A stretch of DNA of 64,000 nt. Origin: Sporosarcina psychrophila (GTDB lineage: Bacteria > Bacillota > Bacilli > Bacillales_A > Planococcaceae). The position numbers and the translations under genes were made by a program. The notes below the pieces were generated by a model, which saw only the letters and a program-made list of their open reading frames with translations, had not been told where the DNA came from and made no database searches. Shown piece by piece: positions 1 through 8,403 of this stretch; within the stretch, counting starts at the first letter, position 1, and each line of letters starts with the position of its first letter. The stretch covers positions 1 to 64,000 of the forward strand of contig DYWT01000200.1 in the NCBI GenBank assembly GCA_020742515.1. Reading direction: 5' to 3'.

Positions 1-2
1 TT

Positions 3-59
3 CTTGAGCCAATGAAAACGTATGTCCCTGTTGAATTTATTCGAGAATTAATAAAGTAA
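3..59 (+). CDS. C-terminal end of an unidentified protein (5' truncated)
   Basis: An open frame enters from the window edge and stops at TAA 57-59, giving 18 residues that end in VEFIRELIK. Too little is present to assign a family. It is listed because the frame is open to the edge and the next strong hairpin (155-206) would fit as its terminator. Confidence 0.35.
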   Translation, partial: LEPMKTYVPVEFIRELIK

Positions 60-154
60 GAATGTCGAGTAATCAGGCGGTGCTCAGATACCGGTCCCCT
101 GAAGATAGGTTTGAAGTCTTTAGGAGGCCATTACCAAAACCACCTGCGTAATGA

Positions 155-206
155 GAGGTGCCCGGTTTCCAAAACAGTTCGAAACTGTTTTGGAAACGGG
201 CACCTT
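155..206. repeat. Long near-perfect hairpin between two genes
   Basis: The arms GAGGTGCCCGGTTTCCAAAA and its complement around 185-205 form a stem of about 24 pairs with a single G bulge and almost no loop. It lies between the end of the partial first gene and the 3' end of pgeF, so it could stop transcription from either side. A clear U-run is lacking. It could also be a dispersed intergenic palindrome. Confidence 0.55.
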
Positions 207-245
207 ATTTCAAAAGGTAAGAAAGTATAAGATTTTGAACATGGA

Positions 246-290
246 GCAGTGTCTAGCTTCAGTGCCTCTACCAAGGCGCTGGAGCTTTTC
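246..290. repeat. Short piece of a dispersed intergenic repeat
   Basis: The stretch GTGTCTAGCTTCAG followed by GGCGCTGGAGCTTTTC folds as a hairpin. It shares the TCTAGCTTCAG core with the end of the longer repeat at 45300-45425, where the same core is read on the other strand. From general familiarity, blocks of this kind recur between genes in Bacillaceae and Planococcaceae. Here it is an isolated end fragment next to the pgeF stop codon. Confidence 0.4.
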
Positions 291-304
291 TTATCTTTAC
301 CTGG

Positions 305-1069
305 TCAATTGTCAATTTTCATTATAAAACTTAGATGTCTTCCGCATTTTTTGTCTTGACGATAAGAAAAACAAGCCGGATCTATATATGTACAAGTCCG
401 ATCAATTGTAATTCGCTCAGCTGGAATCCCCGCCATCTCACATTGCTTTTTCACAGTAAGCTGATTATCAATGTGGTACTTGCGAGTCTGGTCATTGTAA
501 TACATAAACTCATCCGTATAGCCAAGCTCTTTAAATTTTATATAGACATCTTCATCGACTTCAAACTTTTTCTGGCTTAGTGCTGCACCAATCTGGACGT
601 GGAAATCACTCGGATTGCAGTGCTCAACTTGTGTTAAATGCTCGAAAAGTTTCGAGGTAATTTCTTTGACTGTACCTTGCCATCCGGAATGGATCACGCC
701 AATGAGACCATTCACTTCATTGTAAAAAATCACGGGGACACAATCGGCAGTGAAACTACAGAGCACGAGATTGGGCTCATACGTATACAGGGCGTCTGTG
801 TCTGCAATGGCGGTATGTACGCGGTCTGCACCTCTCCCTTTGTCATCTAGGGTTACCCGATGGAAATGGGCGCTATGTGTTTGTGTGGCACAAACGAAAT
901 TGTCTAGCTTGCAATGCAAGGAAGCAGCTAATTTCTTGCGATTTTCCACTATATTGGTAGGGGTTACGCAGGCATGAAGCGCCATGTTGTTGTCTTCAAG
1001 TTCGGATTCATCTTTCATGGTCATTCCTGCTATGAATTTGTCATTGTTTACGTATATGTTTGTTTTCAT
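305..1069 (-). CDS. pgeF: Peptidoglycan editing factor PgeF / multicopper polyphenol oxidase family (YlmD/YfiH)
   Basis: A cytoplasmic protein of 254 residues, the normal length for the family. The signature motifs are intact: TADCVPVIFY near residue 108 and HSGWQGTVKEI near residue 127, which carry the conserved Cys and His metal ligands. Members act as purine nucleoside phosphorylase/deaminase-like enzymes (LACC1 relatives), and in E. coli YfiH removes misincorporated residues from muropeptides. The start is an ATG preceded by AAGGTGATGAT. It appears monocistronic. In many Firmicutes the gene lies in the ylm cluster near ftsZ, but here it stands alone, so it may be a paralogue. Family membership is certain; the physiological role is inferred. 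Confidence 0.9.
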   Translation of the reverse strand: MKTNIYVNNDKFIAGMTMKDESELEDNNMALHACVTPTNIVENRKKLAASLHCKLDNFVCATQTHSAHFHRVTLDDKGRGADRVHTAIADTDALYTYEPNLVLCSFTADCVPVIFYNEVNGLIGVIHSGWQGTVKEITSKLFEHLTQVEHCNPSDFHVQIGAALSQKKFEVDEDVYIKFKELGYTDEFMYYNDQTRKYHIDNQLTVKKQCEMAGIPAERITIDRTCTYIDPACFSYRQDKKCGRHLSFIMKIDN

Positions 1070-1210
1070 ATCATCACCTTATTTTACTATATAGTTGTGT
1101 ACTACTGAAGTACAGGGCAGTATGAAAGTGATTTTTTCGGAGTAAGTGGGGGCTGTTTGCCGCAATTTAATTGAAAAGGATTATGAAATACGTCAGGACT
1201 TTAGCCGATG

Positions 1211-1248
1211 AAAACAGTGCCTGTCACACTTATGGTGAACAGGCACTG
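1211..1248 (-). terminator. Terminator of the small gene 1252-1401
   Basis: CAGTGCCTGT pairs with ACAGGCACTG across a 14-base loop, and on the minus strand the stem is followed by TTTT. It begins 4 bases after the stop codon. Confidence 0.65.
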
Positions 1249-1251
1249 ATT

Positions 1252-1401
1252 TTAGCGCTTTCTTTTGTTTTTTTTACCATCTAAGTTTAGAAATTCGCTT
1301 TCGCTTGCAAACTCAACATCATTTTTCGGCTTAGTATCGTATTTAAGGGCGTTCCGCTGTTTCCCCTTATCTTTATTTTTATTTTTGTTTTCCTCCGACA
1401 T
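1252..1401 (-). CDS. Small highly charged protein, 49 residues
   Basis: A short frame beginning at ATG 1401, 8 bases after a strong AAAGGAGG site, and ending at TAA 1252, directly before a hairpin terminator. The product starts MSEENKNKNKDKGKQRNALK. It is very hydrophilic, with a Lys/Asn-rich first half, a short acidic/hydrophobic patch (DVEFASESEFLNL) and a basic tail. There is no signal or membrane segment. The DVEF patch recalls small YfhD-like proteins of Bacillus, but the match is too weak to name it. The good ribosome site and terminator make it very likely to be a real gene of unknown function. Confidence 0.65.
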   Translation of the reverse strand: MSEENKNKNKDKGKQRNALKYDTKPKNDVEFASESEFLNLDGKKNKRKR

Positions 1402-1773
1402 GACTCGAACCTCCTTTTGTAGATTGATTTCTTCTCTATTATGTTCCTGCGGAAGAGTTTTATGTAAGATGATGAAAAATAGGTACCTCAGACTATCGTT
1501 ATTTTTGGTGCAGGCATTCCCTAAGCGTTGAAGCAGATTTGAAAGGGATCTCTATGTCCTTTACTTCTTTGGAGAGTGTTTAGTATGGCTTTATCTATTC
1601 AGTGTGTGAGGCCAGCTGCTGACACGGTGCATTTATAACTCATATTCTTTACATGGCTGGAAACCCTGTGGGAATTTCATGTAATCGTAATGATTTCTTT
1701 CATTTTCCTCTGTTTTTCCAATATACTATTCATAGGCGTCATGAATGCTAAAAAGACGGAAGAGTAAAGGGGA

Positions 1774-2739
1774 ATGAGTAAGATTCGAATCAATTGGAAG
1801 AGACTTCTTTTACTTTTTGCTGCTGTCTTCGTGATCCTCCAAATCGTCGGCAGCTTCTTTTTCTATGAATTAGCAGTCAAGCGGGGACCGAAAGAATTTT
1901 TGCAGAAGAATACAGATTTGGAAGTGTCGGATAAGGCAATGGACCTCTTTTTGAACGGAGAATGGATTGACTGGGTGGCTGCTCAAAAATTTGAACACCT
2001 TACATTAACATCACGCGACGGACTGAAATTGTCAGGCTACTATTTGCCAGCAGCCAAGCCAACAGAAAAACTGGTCATTTTAACACATGGTTACTTAGGA
2101 AATGCGAAGCAGATGGGGCTATTTGGACAGCATTATTATAACGATTTGGGCTACAATATCTTTATGCCTGATGCACGGGGGCATGGGAAGAGCGAGGGCG
2201 ATTATTATGGGTTTGGCTGGCCCGAACGGCTTGATCTAATCGATTGGACACACAATTTGGTGGAGAAACTTGGACCGGATACTGAGGTGGCCTATCATGG
2301 CTTATCGATGGGCGCGGCGACCGTCTTGATGGCTAGTGGAGAAGAGGAACTTCCCAGCCAAGTCAAGGCCATTATAGCGGACAGCCCGTATGAGTCAGTC
2401 TACCAATTATTCAAATATCAAATGAATCGGATGTTTCATCTGCCGGCATTTCCGATGTTAGACAGTACGAGTGTGTTAACGAAAATAAGAGCAGGTTATT
2501 CATTCAGGGAAGCAAGTGTGCTGAAAGAAGTGCAGAAGACGAATGTCCCAATTCTATATATTCATGGAGAAAGCGATACATTCGTTCCAGCGAAGATGGC
2601 AAAGAATTTGTATCAGCAAACTTCAAGTGACGCAGAGCTCTTGATTGTTCCGAAAGCGAACCACGGTGAATCCATTGCATTAGACGAAGACAAATACAAA
2701 ATGGCAATTGATCATTTTCTTAACCGTTATATTAAATAG
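1774..2739 (+). CDS. Membrane-anchored alpha/beta hydrolase, YqkD-like
   Basis: 321 residues. An N-terminal hydrophobic segment (about residues 10-30) anchors the protein with the hydrolase domain outside. The fold is recognisable from the oxyanion HGYLGN region near residue 105, the nucleophile elbow GLSMGAA near 185, the acid in HGESDTFVP near 265 and the catalytic His in KANHGESI near 290. It is closest in layout to B. subtilis YqkD, a lipase/esterase-like protein of unknown substrate. AAAGGGGA lies only 1-2 bases before the ATG, an unusually tight spacing. It stands alone, and no clear terminator follows. Confidence 0.85.
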   Translation: MSKIRINWKRLLLLFAAVFVILQIVGSFFFYELAVKRGPKEFLQKNTDLEVSDKAMDLFLNGEWIDWVAAQKFEHLTLTSRDGLKLSGYYLPAAKPTEKLVILTHGYLGNAKQMGLFGQHYYNDLGYNIFMPDARGHGKSEGDYYGFGWPERLDLIDWTHNLVEKLGPDTEVAYHGLSMGAATVLMASGEEELPSQVKAIIADSPYESVYQLFKYQMNRMFHLPAFPMLDSTSVLTKIRAGYSFREASVLKEVQKTNVPILYIHGESDTFVPAKMAKNLYQQTSSDAELLIVPKANHGESIALDEDKYKMAIDHFLNRYIK

Positions 2740-2878
2740 TGTCAGGTAACTATTCAGAGTAGTGGCTTGTATGCTGGTGTTCTTCGTATAAATACCCACC
2801 ACATAAATAATGCAATAAATAAAGTAAAGCATTATACTGATAACTACTGTGCAAATAGGAAAGGTTTTGGGGATAAAG

Positions 2879-3403
2879 ATGAATAATAATGATATATTAG
2901 TCAGATTAAGATATGCGTTGGATATAAAAGATGCAGAAATGGTTGAGATTTTTGGACTTGACGGAATTGAAATAACAAAAGAAGAAGTACAAAAACTATT
3001 ATTAAAGTCAAAAAACAGAAGCAATAATGAATCGGAAGATGATGAGTTGTTATTTGATGAGTATATGAAAAAACTAGACAACCATACATTGGAGTCCTTT
3101 TTAAATGGTTTTATCATATATAAAAGAGGGCCACAAGATTCAAACGCGGAGAATACCGAAAAACAAGCTTTAATGATAATGAATAATAAAAACGTTAATA
3201 ACATCTTGCTTAAGAAAATGAAAATTGCACTTTCACTTACAGGTGAGGATATGCTCGACATCTTAAAAGACACAGAAGTCACTATTTCAAAAAGTGAATT
3301 AAGTGCTGTTCTTAGAAAAGAAGGACATCGAAACTATAAAGAGTGTGGCGATAGATACGCCAGAAACTTCCTAAAAGGATTGGCAATTAGATTTCGGAAA
3401 TAA
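2879..3403 (+). CDS. DUF1456 family protein (YehS-like)
   Basis: 174 residues from ATG 2879. The frame is open further upstream, but the start fits the family, whose members begin with a NDIL-R-RYAL block, and a GGGGATAAAG stretch precedes it. Two copies of the DUF1456 module are visible. The first is at about residues 3-40 (NDILVRLRYALDIKDAEMVE) and the second at about 100-150 (ILLKKMKIALSLTGEDMLDI). Each is followed by an ISKSELSAVLRKEGH-type helix, and the C-terminus carries the typical YARNFLKGLA. Function is unknown. The first third is unusually A/T-rich compared with neighbouring genes. A terminator follows after about 45 bases. Confidence 0.85.
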   Translation: MNNNDILVRLRYALDIKDAEMVEIFGLDGIEITKEEVQKLLLKSKNRSNNESEDDELLFDEYMKKLDNHTLESFLNGFIIYKRGPQDSNAENTEKQALMIMNNKNVNNILLKKMKIALSLTGEDMLDILKDTEVTISKSELSAVLRKEGHRNYKECGDRYARNFLKGLAIRFRK

Positions 3404-3446
3404 TTAAATCCATACCTAGTGTAGCTTATGAAGAATTAAATAAAAA

Positions 3447-3484
3447 GGCCAAGATTCCCAACTGAATCTTGGTCTTTATTTTTG
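3447..3484 (+). terminator. Rho-independent terminator of the DUF1456 gene
   Basis: GGCCAAGATTC pairs with GAATCTTGGTC and is followed by TTTATTTTT. Confidence 0.85.
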
Positions 3485-3750
3485 ACTGAAAAAGTAAAGA
3501 TTGTGCAAAGGCGACTTACTAGGGATAGCGGAAGCCCTAAGACTGTCGGCATCCCCTAGTGCCACAGTGAATTCGAAGGGATTCTTTATTTCAACAAAGA
3601 TAGGAAAACACTTAGGAAGTTAATTGTCAGTAAGAAATGAAACTTTTTAAAGCCAAGGGCGTATTATTAATATGGTTATTTAAAAATTCTATTAACTGTA
3701 TTTTAAAATGAGTGTGGAATGAAATGAGGGATTTTAAGGGAGAGGTACGT

Positions 3751-4044
3751 ATGAAACTTAATGTTAATTTAGGATCCTTTATACTTTCTTTATTTTGTAT
3801 TCCTATATTTTTCATGGCAATATTCTCTACAAATTTTTTTAGGTTTTTTACCAAATTCATAGGAATCCATCCATTAAATATTGTCTTAAGCATTACAGTA
3901 ATCGCATTTTTTCTTGGATTTATCGGATTAAAGGATGTAAGAGAGTGGAAATCGATGGCTAGAAGTATATTTACTATAACTTTTACGATGGGTTTATCGG
4001 TGGTATTAGTTTCTATTCTATTCATTGGAAAATTGCTTAGTTAA
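3751..4044 (+). CDS. Small integral membrane protein of unknown function
   Basis: 97 residues from ATG 3751, chosen because GGGAGAGG lies 6 bases upstream; the open frame extends 13 codons further without a ribosome site. Three hydrophobic spans are visible, at roughly residues 7-27, 42-62 and 72-94. Between the second and third is a short basic loop (KDVREWKSMARS). No family was recognised. It is more A/T-rich than its neighbours. The preceding 230 bases hold no recognisable gene, only a CTAGGG-containing imperfect palindrome near 3510-3560. Confidence 0.6.
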   Translation: MKLNVNLGSFILSLFCIPIFFMAIFSTNFFRFFTKFIGIHPLNIVLSITVIAFFLGFIGLKDVREWKSMARSIFTITFTMGLSVVLVSILFIGKLLS

Positions 4045-4146
4045 ACTCGTTAAGCTAATGGATGTGCACGATAATAATGGGATATAAGTGCATAGAAATA
4101 CCGTACATACATAAAAGAGAGTCAGAATTAGACGTTTAAGGAGGAG

Positions 4147-5577
4147 ATGGATATTCGCTCACAAAAAAGAGTACGCATGGCTTTTCTGGTGTTGATTCTA
4201 GGGTGTGCAGTGCTGACGGGCTGTACTGATGAGACAGAATCCACTATGAATCAAACGGGTGATGCAGCGGAGAGTAAGGAAGAAAAGACAGTAATCATAG
4301 AGGATGAGGATATTCCCGATGCACCGAAGAGCCTTAAGGAAGTGATTGCCCAGCAACCCGGAAAATTAGTGGAAGAACATATGGAGCCGGACGTTGAAGC
4401 AGCGCGTACAGTGAATTTTACAACCTACAATAAATTTTATGACCATACGTTTAAAGAAATTGCTCAAGATGAATTATCAGTTTATTTCACGGGAAATAAA
4501 TTATCGAACAGCGATGAGATCTATAACTACTTGGTGTACCAGCTTGGATCTGGTCAATACGAATCATTATATAGACGACTTGAATCTTATGAGCATGGGT
4601 ATGTGATGCCTGAATTGCCAGAGGGGAAGGATAAAATAGAAATTGCCAAAGTCCAGAAAACCAATATCGTTATTTTAATGGATGCAAGCGGAAGTATGAA
4701 GGCTGAAGTAAAGGGCGGTTCAAAGATGAAACTTGCAAAAGAGGCGATTGAAACATTTACTGCCGGATTAGACACTGGTGTCAACGTATCTCTGCTCGCT
4801 TATGGCCATAAAGGCGCGGGAACGGAAGCGGACAAAAAGCTTTCTTGCCAGACAATTGATACCGTTTATCCGTTAGGGTCCTATGATGAACCATCTTTTC
4901 ACGAGGCGATGGATTCCTTCCAAGCAAGCGGTTGGACACCGCTTGCGGGGGCTATTGAGAAAGCGGATGCCATCCTGGCTTCTCAAGGAAGTGAAGCGTA
5001 TCGAAATATCGTTTACATTGTGAGCGATGGCATCGAGACCTGTGGTGGTGATCCAATCAAGGCGGCAAAGAAATTGAATGACAGCAAGATTGAAGCCAAA
5101 GTTAATATCATCGGTTTTGATGTTGATGATGAAGGGCAGGCCCAGCTGAAGCAGGTAGCAGAAGCTGGCGGCGGAAGTTATGCGACAGTACGTGATCAAA
5201 ACGACTTTGAAGGTGTACTGCTCAAGAAGTGGCAACCAAGCTTGATGCAAGTGATTAGCCAACAAGGGGTCAAACTACAAGACTTAGTCGGTCATCTGAC
5301 TGAGCTTGTTGAGATTTCCGAACCTCTTGTGAATATCTCAGACCGGGAAGCGAACCGGGTTATTGACGCGGCTTCATTCCTGAGAAGTGAAAAGCTGATC
5401 AGCGAAGAGAATGGACAAAAGGTGATTGACCAGGCTCAAGAAATACGTGAACTTCGAAATGATCATTTCAGGGAAATTAAAGAGCGGAAGAGTGAAGAAG
5501 CGGAGCAAATCAGAAATGAAATTAATGCTAAGGTAGAAGCTTGGAAAGAAAAGTGGCATTTGGAGTTGGATAAATGA
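4147..5577 (+). CDS. Surface lipoprotein with von Willebrand factor A domain
   Basis: 476 residues. A lipoprotein signal peptide ends in VLTGC with Cys26 as the lipid attachment site, followed by an acidic linker. A vWA domain follows, with its metal-ion-dependent adhesion site DASGSM at residues 179-184 and a distal threonine and aspartate (GWTPLAG, VSDGIETCGG). The C-terminal 100 residues are charged and predicted helical or coiled (EEAEQIRNEINAKVEAWKEK). It resembles the YwmC/YwmD type of Bacillus but is about twice as long. AAGGAGGAG lies only 2 bases from the ATG, so an ATT at 4153 or ATG at 4177 could be the true start. The ligand is unknown. Confidence 0.85.
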   Translation: MDIRSQKRVRMAFLVLILGCAVLTGCTDETESTMNQTGDAAESKEEKTVIIEDEDIPDAPKSLKEVIAQQPGKLVEEHMEPDVEAARTVNFTTYNKFYDHTFKEIAQDELSVYFTGNKLSNSDEIYNYLVYQLGSGQYESLYRRLESYEHGYVMPELPEGKDKIEIAKVQKTNIVILMDASGSMKAEVKGGSKMKLAKEAIETFTAGLDTGVNVSLLAYGHKGAGTEADKKLSCQTIDTVYPLGSYDEPSFHEAMDSFQASGWTPLAGAIEKADAILASQGSEAYRNIVYIVSDGIETCGGDPIKAAKKLNDSKIEAKVNIIGFDVDDEGQAQLKQVAEAGGGSYATVRDQNDFEGVLLKKWQPSLMQVISQQGVKLQDLVGHLTELVEISEPLVNISDREANRVIDAASFLRSEKLISEENGQKVIDQAQEIRELRNDHFREIKERKSEEAEQIRNEINAKVEAWKEKWHLELDK

Positions 5578-5682
5578 TTACTGATAACGCCTGTCGCTTG
5601 ATTTGTAAGTGACAGGTATTCCCATTTATCTAACGGATGTTAAAAGTACGGATTTATTCATTTTGCAGAGAGGGGGATACGG

Positions 5683-6843
5683 ATGTGTGTTAATGTACTT
5701 CTATTCGCGTTTCTTTTTTCTATATTCATCTACTCAATTTGGAAAATGGCACGAAGTTTTAGTGGAGAAAACAAAACGGAATTACATGAGGCCAATATAA
5801 GAGAAAGGGTATTTGACACATTTATTTTGATGTGCATTTCTTGCTTTATATTGTTAGGTTATACCTTTGACAGTCAAGGTGTTGCAGGCGGAAAACCGTT
5901 ACATATTTATGCAGAGACAGGTAAGTCGACAGCGGGTTATGCTTCACTTTCGATTACCCATGTTCCTACGACTTTTGCCTTTTTCATTTTGAGTTTGATT
6001 GCCTATCGGCTGTTATCGGCTAAAATGGGGAAGCTGCCTCCTGTTTTATATGTTGTTTGCAGTTCATTATTGATTGCAAATATCTTATTTACTTTGGTAT
6101 ATCTTACACATACAGGATTCTTACAGTATGGCAGCTCGCTTGATGGCGGGATTGCGGTTTTCTGCATTCAATTTGGTTATGGCTCCTTAAGTTTATTGTA
6201 CATTGCCAAGTTAAACGAATCATTGAAACAATTCCTTACCCTCCAACAAGAACGGAATATCCAGTATACAAATAAGTTGTTAAGGGTTCTCTCGCAGATT
6301 TCTTTGCACTATCATCGGGTACCTGTCTTGGGTATGCTATTTTTATTTCCGGTTATTGTATTGATCCAACTCTTCTTAGTTTTATTGGGACAACGGCCAG
6401 ATAGTTTTATCCAAGTCTTTCTTGATACGAGTAGTTATAATTACTCCAAAATGCCTGCGCCTCCTCCGGAAATCGTTCGGGGGGATGGACATTATCTATG
6501 CACTGTCTCTGCGGCGGGACATAAGCGATTAGTAAAACCGGTGCGGTCTGGAATACGTCATGGGGAACGAATTGTTGTGAATCGTCAATTATTAATTGCC
6601 AATGCATTCGAAAATATCATTGAGCAATATACACCCAACCTCCATAAAAGAATTCGTCTTTTCTATGATATGTATGGCTATCCAATAAGTAAGCACATTC
6701 AAACGAAGTGGTCTGCTGATATTGTCTATCTTCTAATGAAGCCACTAGAATGGCTATTCTTAGTGGTGTTATACACTGTCGATCGACACCCTGAAAATCG
6801 AATACACGTGCAGTATAGTGAACTGAGGGGTGTGAATTTGTAA
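5683..6843 (+). CDS. DUF6688-type membrane protein
   Basis: 386 residues, with GAGAGGGGG upstream of the ATG. The N-terminal half is hydrophobic, with about six spans up to residue 245. The C-terminal third is soluble and carries the recognisable block GDGHYLCTVSAAGHKRLVKP, then VNRQLLIANAFE, YDMYGYPISKHI and MKPLEWLFLVVLY near the end. This C-terminal pattern is what I associate with DUF6688. The biochemical role is unknown. The region just upstream has a short CCTGTC/GACAGG hairpin without a U-run. The gene appears monocistronic. Confidence 0.7.
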   Translation: MCVNVLLFAFLFSIFIYSIWKMARSFSGENKTELHEANIRERVFDTFILMCISCFILLGYTFDSQGVAGGKPLHIYAETGKSTAGYASLSITHVPTTFAFFILSLIAYRLLSAKMGKLPPVLYVVCSSLLIANILFTLVYLTHTGFLQYGSSLDGGIAVFCIQFGYGSLSLLYIAKLNESLKQFLTLQQERNIQYTNKLLRVLSQISLHYHRVPVLGMLFLFPVIVLIQLFLVLLGQRPDSFIQVFLDTSSYNYSKMPAPPPEIVRGDGHYLCTVSAAGHKRLVKPVRSGIRHGERIVVNRQLLIANAFENIIEQYTPNLHKRIRLFYDMYGYPISKHIQTKWSADIVYLLMKPLEWLFLVVLYTVDRHPENRIHVQYSELRGVNL

Positions 6844-6934
6844 ATGCTGTTTAAGATATATACACTTCAACATGATAACTAAGCAGCTATCTGTGGGAAT
6901 TAAAAAGGGATATGATGAGTAAGAGGTGACGTGC

Positions 6935-7843
6935 ATGAATAGAGTTCCGATGCTGCAAATGTCATTGGCGATGGCTATTTTTGGTTCGATTGGATTCTTT
7001 ACAGGGAAGACAGGTATTCCTGCAGTAGAATTAGTTTTTGTTCGGTGTATTTGTGCCACGCTTTTTTTAGGATTTTGTTGGTTTATCACGGGTCAACATA
7101 AAGTAGAGGTATGGCGCAAGCGAGAAGTTTTGCAAACGATTGTTTGTGGCATCTTTTTAGTTTTGAACTGGGTGTTTTTATTTAAGGCATTCGAAGAAAT
7201 GTCAATTACGGTTGCAATCACGCTTTATAATTTAGCGCCGATTTTTGTACTCATCATAGGGAGCATATTTTTAAAAGAGAAGATGACGCTGACGTCGTTG
7301 CTGGCAATTGTCACCTGTTTTTTAGGAAGTGTGTTCATTATCGGTATCCAACATTTTAATTCGTTAGCCGATTTCGTAGGTTCGGGCTTTGTCTGGGCAA
7401 TCCTTTCGGCTGTGTGCTATGCAATGACGATGCTAATAGGAAAAGGGATTACAAATCTTAGTGCGTATGCAATGACGTTTGTTCAGACAGCAATAGGGAT
7501 TCTCATGTTATTTCCGTTTATGAACTTCGCTGTATTCATTGGGTTAAGTGACTCGAATTGGCTATACATAATTGGGACGGGCTTAATCCATACAGGGTTT
7601 GTTTATTATTTGTTTTTTAATAGCCTACGGAAATTATCGACGATTGTCATATCGGCTTTAGTGTTTGTCGATCCAGTAGTTGCAATTCTGCTCGATACAC
7701 TTATTTTAGATTTCCGACCTTCTATTTTACAAAGTTTTGGCATCCTTCTTATTTTCGGCGGGATTGTGTATACAATCGTTAAACAAGAGAAGATAGTCGT
7801 TGCCAGCGATGGAGATGGAGGGCTAGAAAGATACTTGCTATAG
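6935..7843 (+). CDS. EamA-family (drug/metabolite transporter) permease
   Basis: 302 residues. ATG 6935 was chosen because AAGAGGTG is 6 bases upstream; the frame also opens at a GTG that lies inside that site. Ten hydrophobic spans form the two EamA repeats, at about residues 5-140 and 150-285. They include the family-typical AITLYNLAPIFVLIIG in repeat 1 and the ALVFVDPVVAILLD segment in repeat 2. These proteins export or import metabolites or amino acids by secondary transport. Substrate cannot be told from sequence, and no neighbour suggests one. Confidence 0.88.
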   Translation: MNRVPMLQMSLAMAIFGSIGFFTGKTGIPAVELVFVRCICATLFLGFCWFITGQHKVEVWRKREVLQTIVCGIFLVLNWVFLFKAFEEMSITVAITLYNLAPIFVLIIGSIFLKEKMTLTSLLAIVTCFLGSVFIIGIQHFNSLADFVGSGFVWAILSAVCYAMTMLIGKGITNLSAYAMTFVQTAIGILMLFPFMNFAVFIGLSDSNWLYIIGTGLIHTGFVYYLFFNSLRKLSTIVISALVFVDPVVAILLDTLILDFRPSILQSFGILLIFGGIVYTIVKQEKIVVASDGDGGLERYLL

Positions 7844-8180
7844 ATGTGCATGGAACTACCGGGTAGCTATGCTCTGTTGATCTTGTACACGCACTGTTTT
7901 ATAGGCGGGAGCGAGGAGAGCCGAGTCAGCATGGTTAATGGCTGGTGGCCTCCTCTAAGCGCCGTATCACTACCAATCGTCGATAAAAGCTCTCAAACGG
8001 CACGTCAAACTTCTTAAACAAAGGCATATTTATCTCGCCACAGACAGAAGACTCCCACTTCTAAACAAAGTGAAAGTAGGGGGAGTTCAAAAGCAAGCGT
8101 AGCAGTTTCTTGAAAAGAAAGAAAAGTGGGAATACTATTTACTGATAGCTGAGACCTATGATACAATACATATAACTTTA
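7844..8180. other. Gene-free stretch with a hairpin remnant
   Basis: No coding frame with a ribosome site was found. At 8050-8088 GACTCCCACTT pairs with AAGTAGGGGGAGTTC across TCTAAACAAAGTGA. Hairpins of this CTCCCAC/GGGGGAGT kind are common at the ends of IS200/IS605-like elements, so this may be a decayed end. No tnpA or tnpB remnant is visible, so that reading is tentative. Confidence 0.3.
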
Positions 8181-8192
8181 AAAGAGAAGGGT

Positions 8193-8225
8193 ATGAGGGT
8201 GGACAATGAAGTACTAATCTATTGA
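8193..8225 (+). CDS. Putative leader peptide for the ABC-F gene
   Basis: A 10-codon frame (MRVDNEVLIY, stop TGA) about 185 bases before the ABC-F gene, preceded by AAAGAGAAGGG. Other starts are possible: GTG 8199 in the same frame has better spacing from the ribosome site, and ATG 8206 would give only MKY. Its codons overlap the left arm of a long inverted repeat (8199-8277). That is the usual design of leader peptides which sense ribosome-targeting drugs by stalling. Confidence 0.5.
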   Translation: MRVDNEVLIY

Positions 8226-8277
8226 TTCCGGGAAATTGAATTTTTATTCGAACGGGAAATAGGATTAGTCTGTCCAC
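8199..8277 (+). promoter_or_regulatory. Long-range inverted repeat in the ABC-F leader
   Basis: GTGGACA (8199-8205) pairs with TGTCCAC (8271-8277). Just inside it, ACTAATCTATT pairs imperfectly with AATAGGATTAGT. The left arm coincides with the leader peptide codons, so a stalled ribosome would open it. Confidence 0.55.
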
Positions 8278-8293
8278 TTTTAAATAGTTCCTT

Positions 8294-8320
8294 CCTCTTT
8301 ACACGTGTGAGAGGCTTTTT
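8294..8320 (+). terminator. First intrinsic terminator in the ABC-F leader
   Basis: CCTCT pairs with AGAGG around an ACACGTGT core, followed by CTTTTT. The segment CCTTCCTCTTT (8290-8300), which contains the left arm, is also complementary to AAAGAGAAGG (8181-8190) at the leader ribosome site. That suggests a competing antiterminator helix. Confidence 0.6.
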
Positions 8321-8352
8321 AGCGAACGTTAAATTTGGATGAAAAGTGACTG

Positions 8353-8403
8353 ATCCTTCCGATTATTTATCGGAGGGATTTTTTGTCCCTCCGTACTTGG
8401 AGG
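8353..8403 (+). promoter_or_regulatory. Second terminator with mutually exclusive hairpins over the vmlR ribosome site
   Basis: ATCCTTCCGAT (8353-8363) pairs with ATCGGAGGGAT (8369-8379), followed by TTTTTT, forming a classical terminator. The same right arm CGGAGGGA (8371-8378) can instead pair with TCCCTCCG (8386-8393). In turn CCTCC (8388-8392) can pair with the GGAGG ribosome site (8399-8403) of the downstream gene. The terminator fold therefore leaves CCTCC free to hide the ribosome site, whereas the alternative fold disrupts the terminator and frees the site. This gives combined transcriptional and translational attenuation. Confidence 0.65.

Noticed and set aside
60..154. Structured-looking segment with GATACCGGT and AGGAGGCC after the first partial gene, considered as a small structural RNA
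   Set aside because: It does not match SRP RNA, tmRNA, RNase P or any riboswitch motif that I could recognise.
2680..3282. A long 200-codon minus-strand frame opposite the DUF1456 gene
   Set aside because: It is rich in Ser, Phe and Ile as expected for the complement of an A/T-rich Lys/Glu gene, and it has no ribosome site.
3490..3600. CTAGGG-containing imperfect palindrome with GCGGAAGCCCTAAGACTGTC as a possible riboswitch or repeat
   Set aside because: No known aptamer pattern was found and no second copy is in the window, so nothing can be claimed beyond weak dyad symmetry.
8050..8088. End of an IS200/IS605-type element
   Set aside because: Only one hairpin is present and no transposase remnant or second end was found, so no mobile element is called.
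8014..8277. A minus-strand open frame of 87 codons overlapping the ABC-F leader
   Set aside because: It has no ribosome site and runs antisense through the inverted repeats of the leader; the plus-strand regulatory reading explains the region better.
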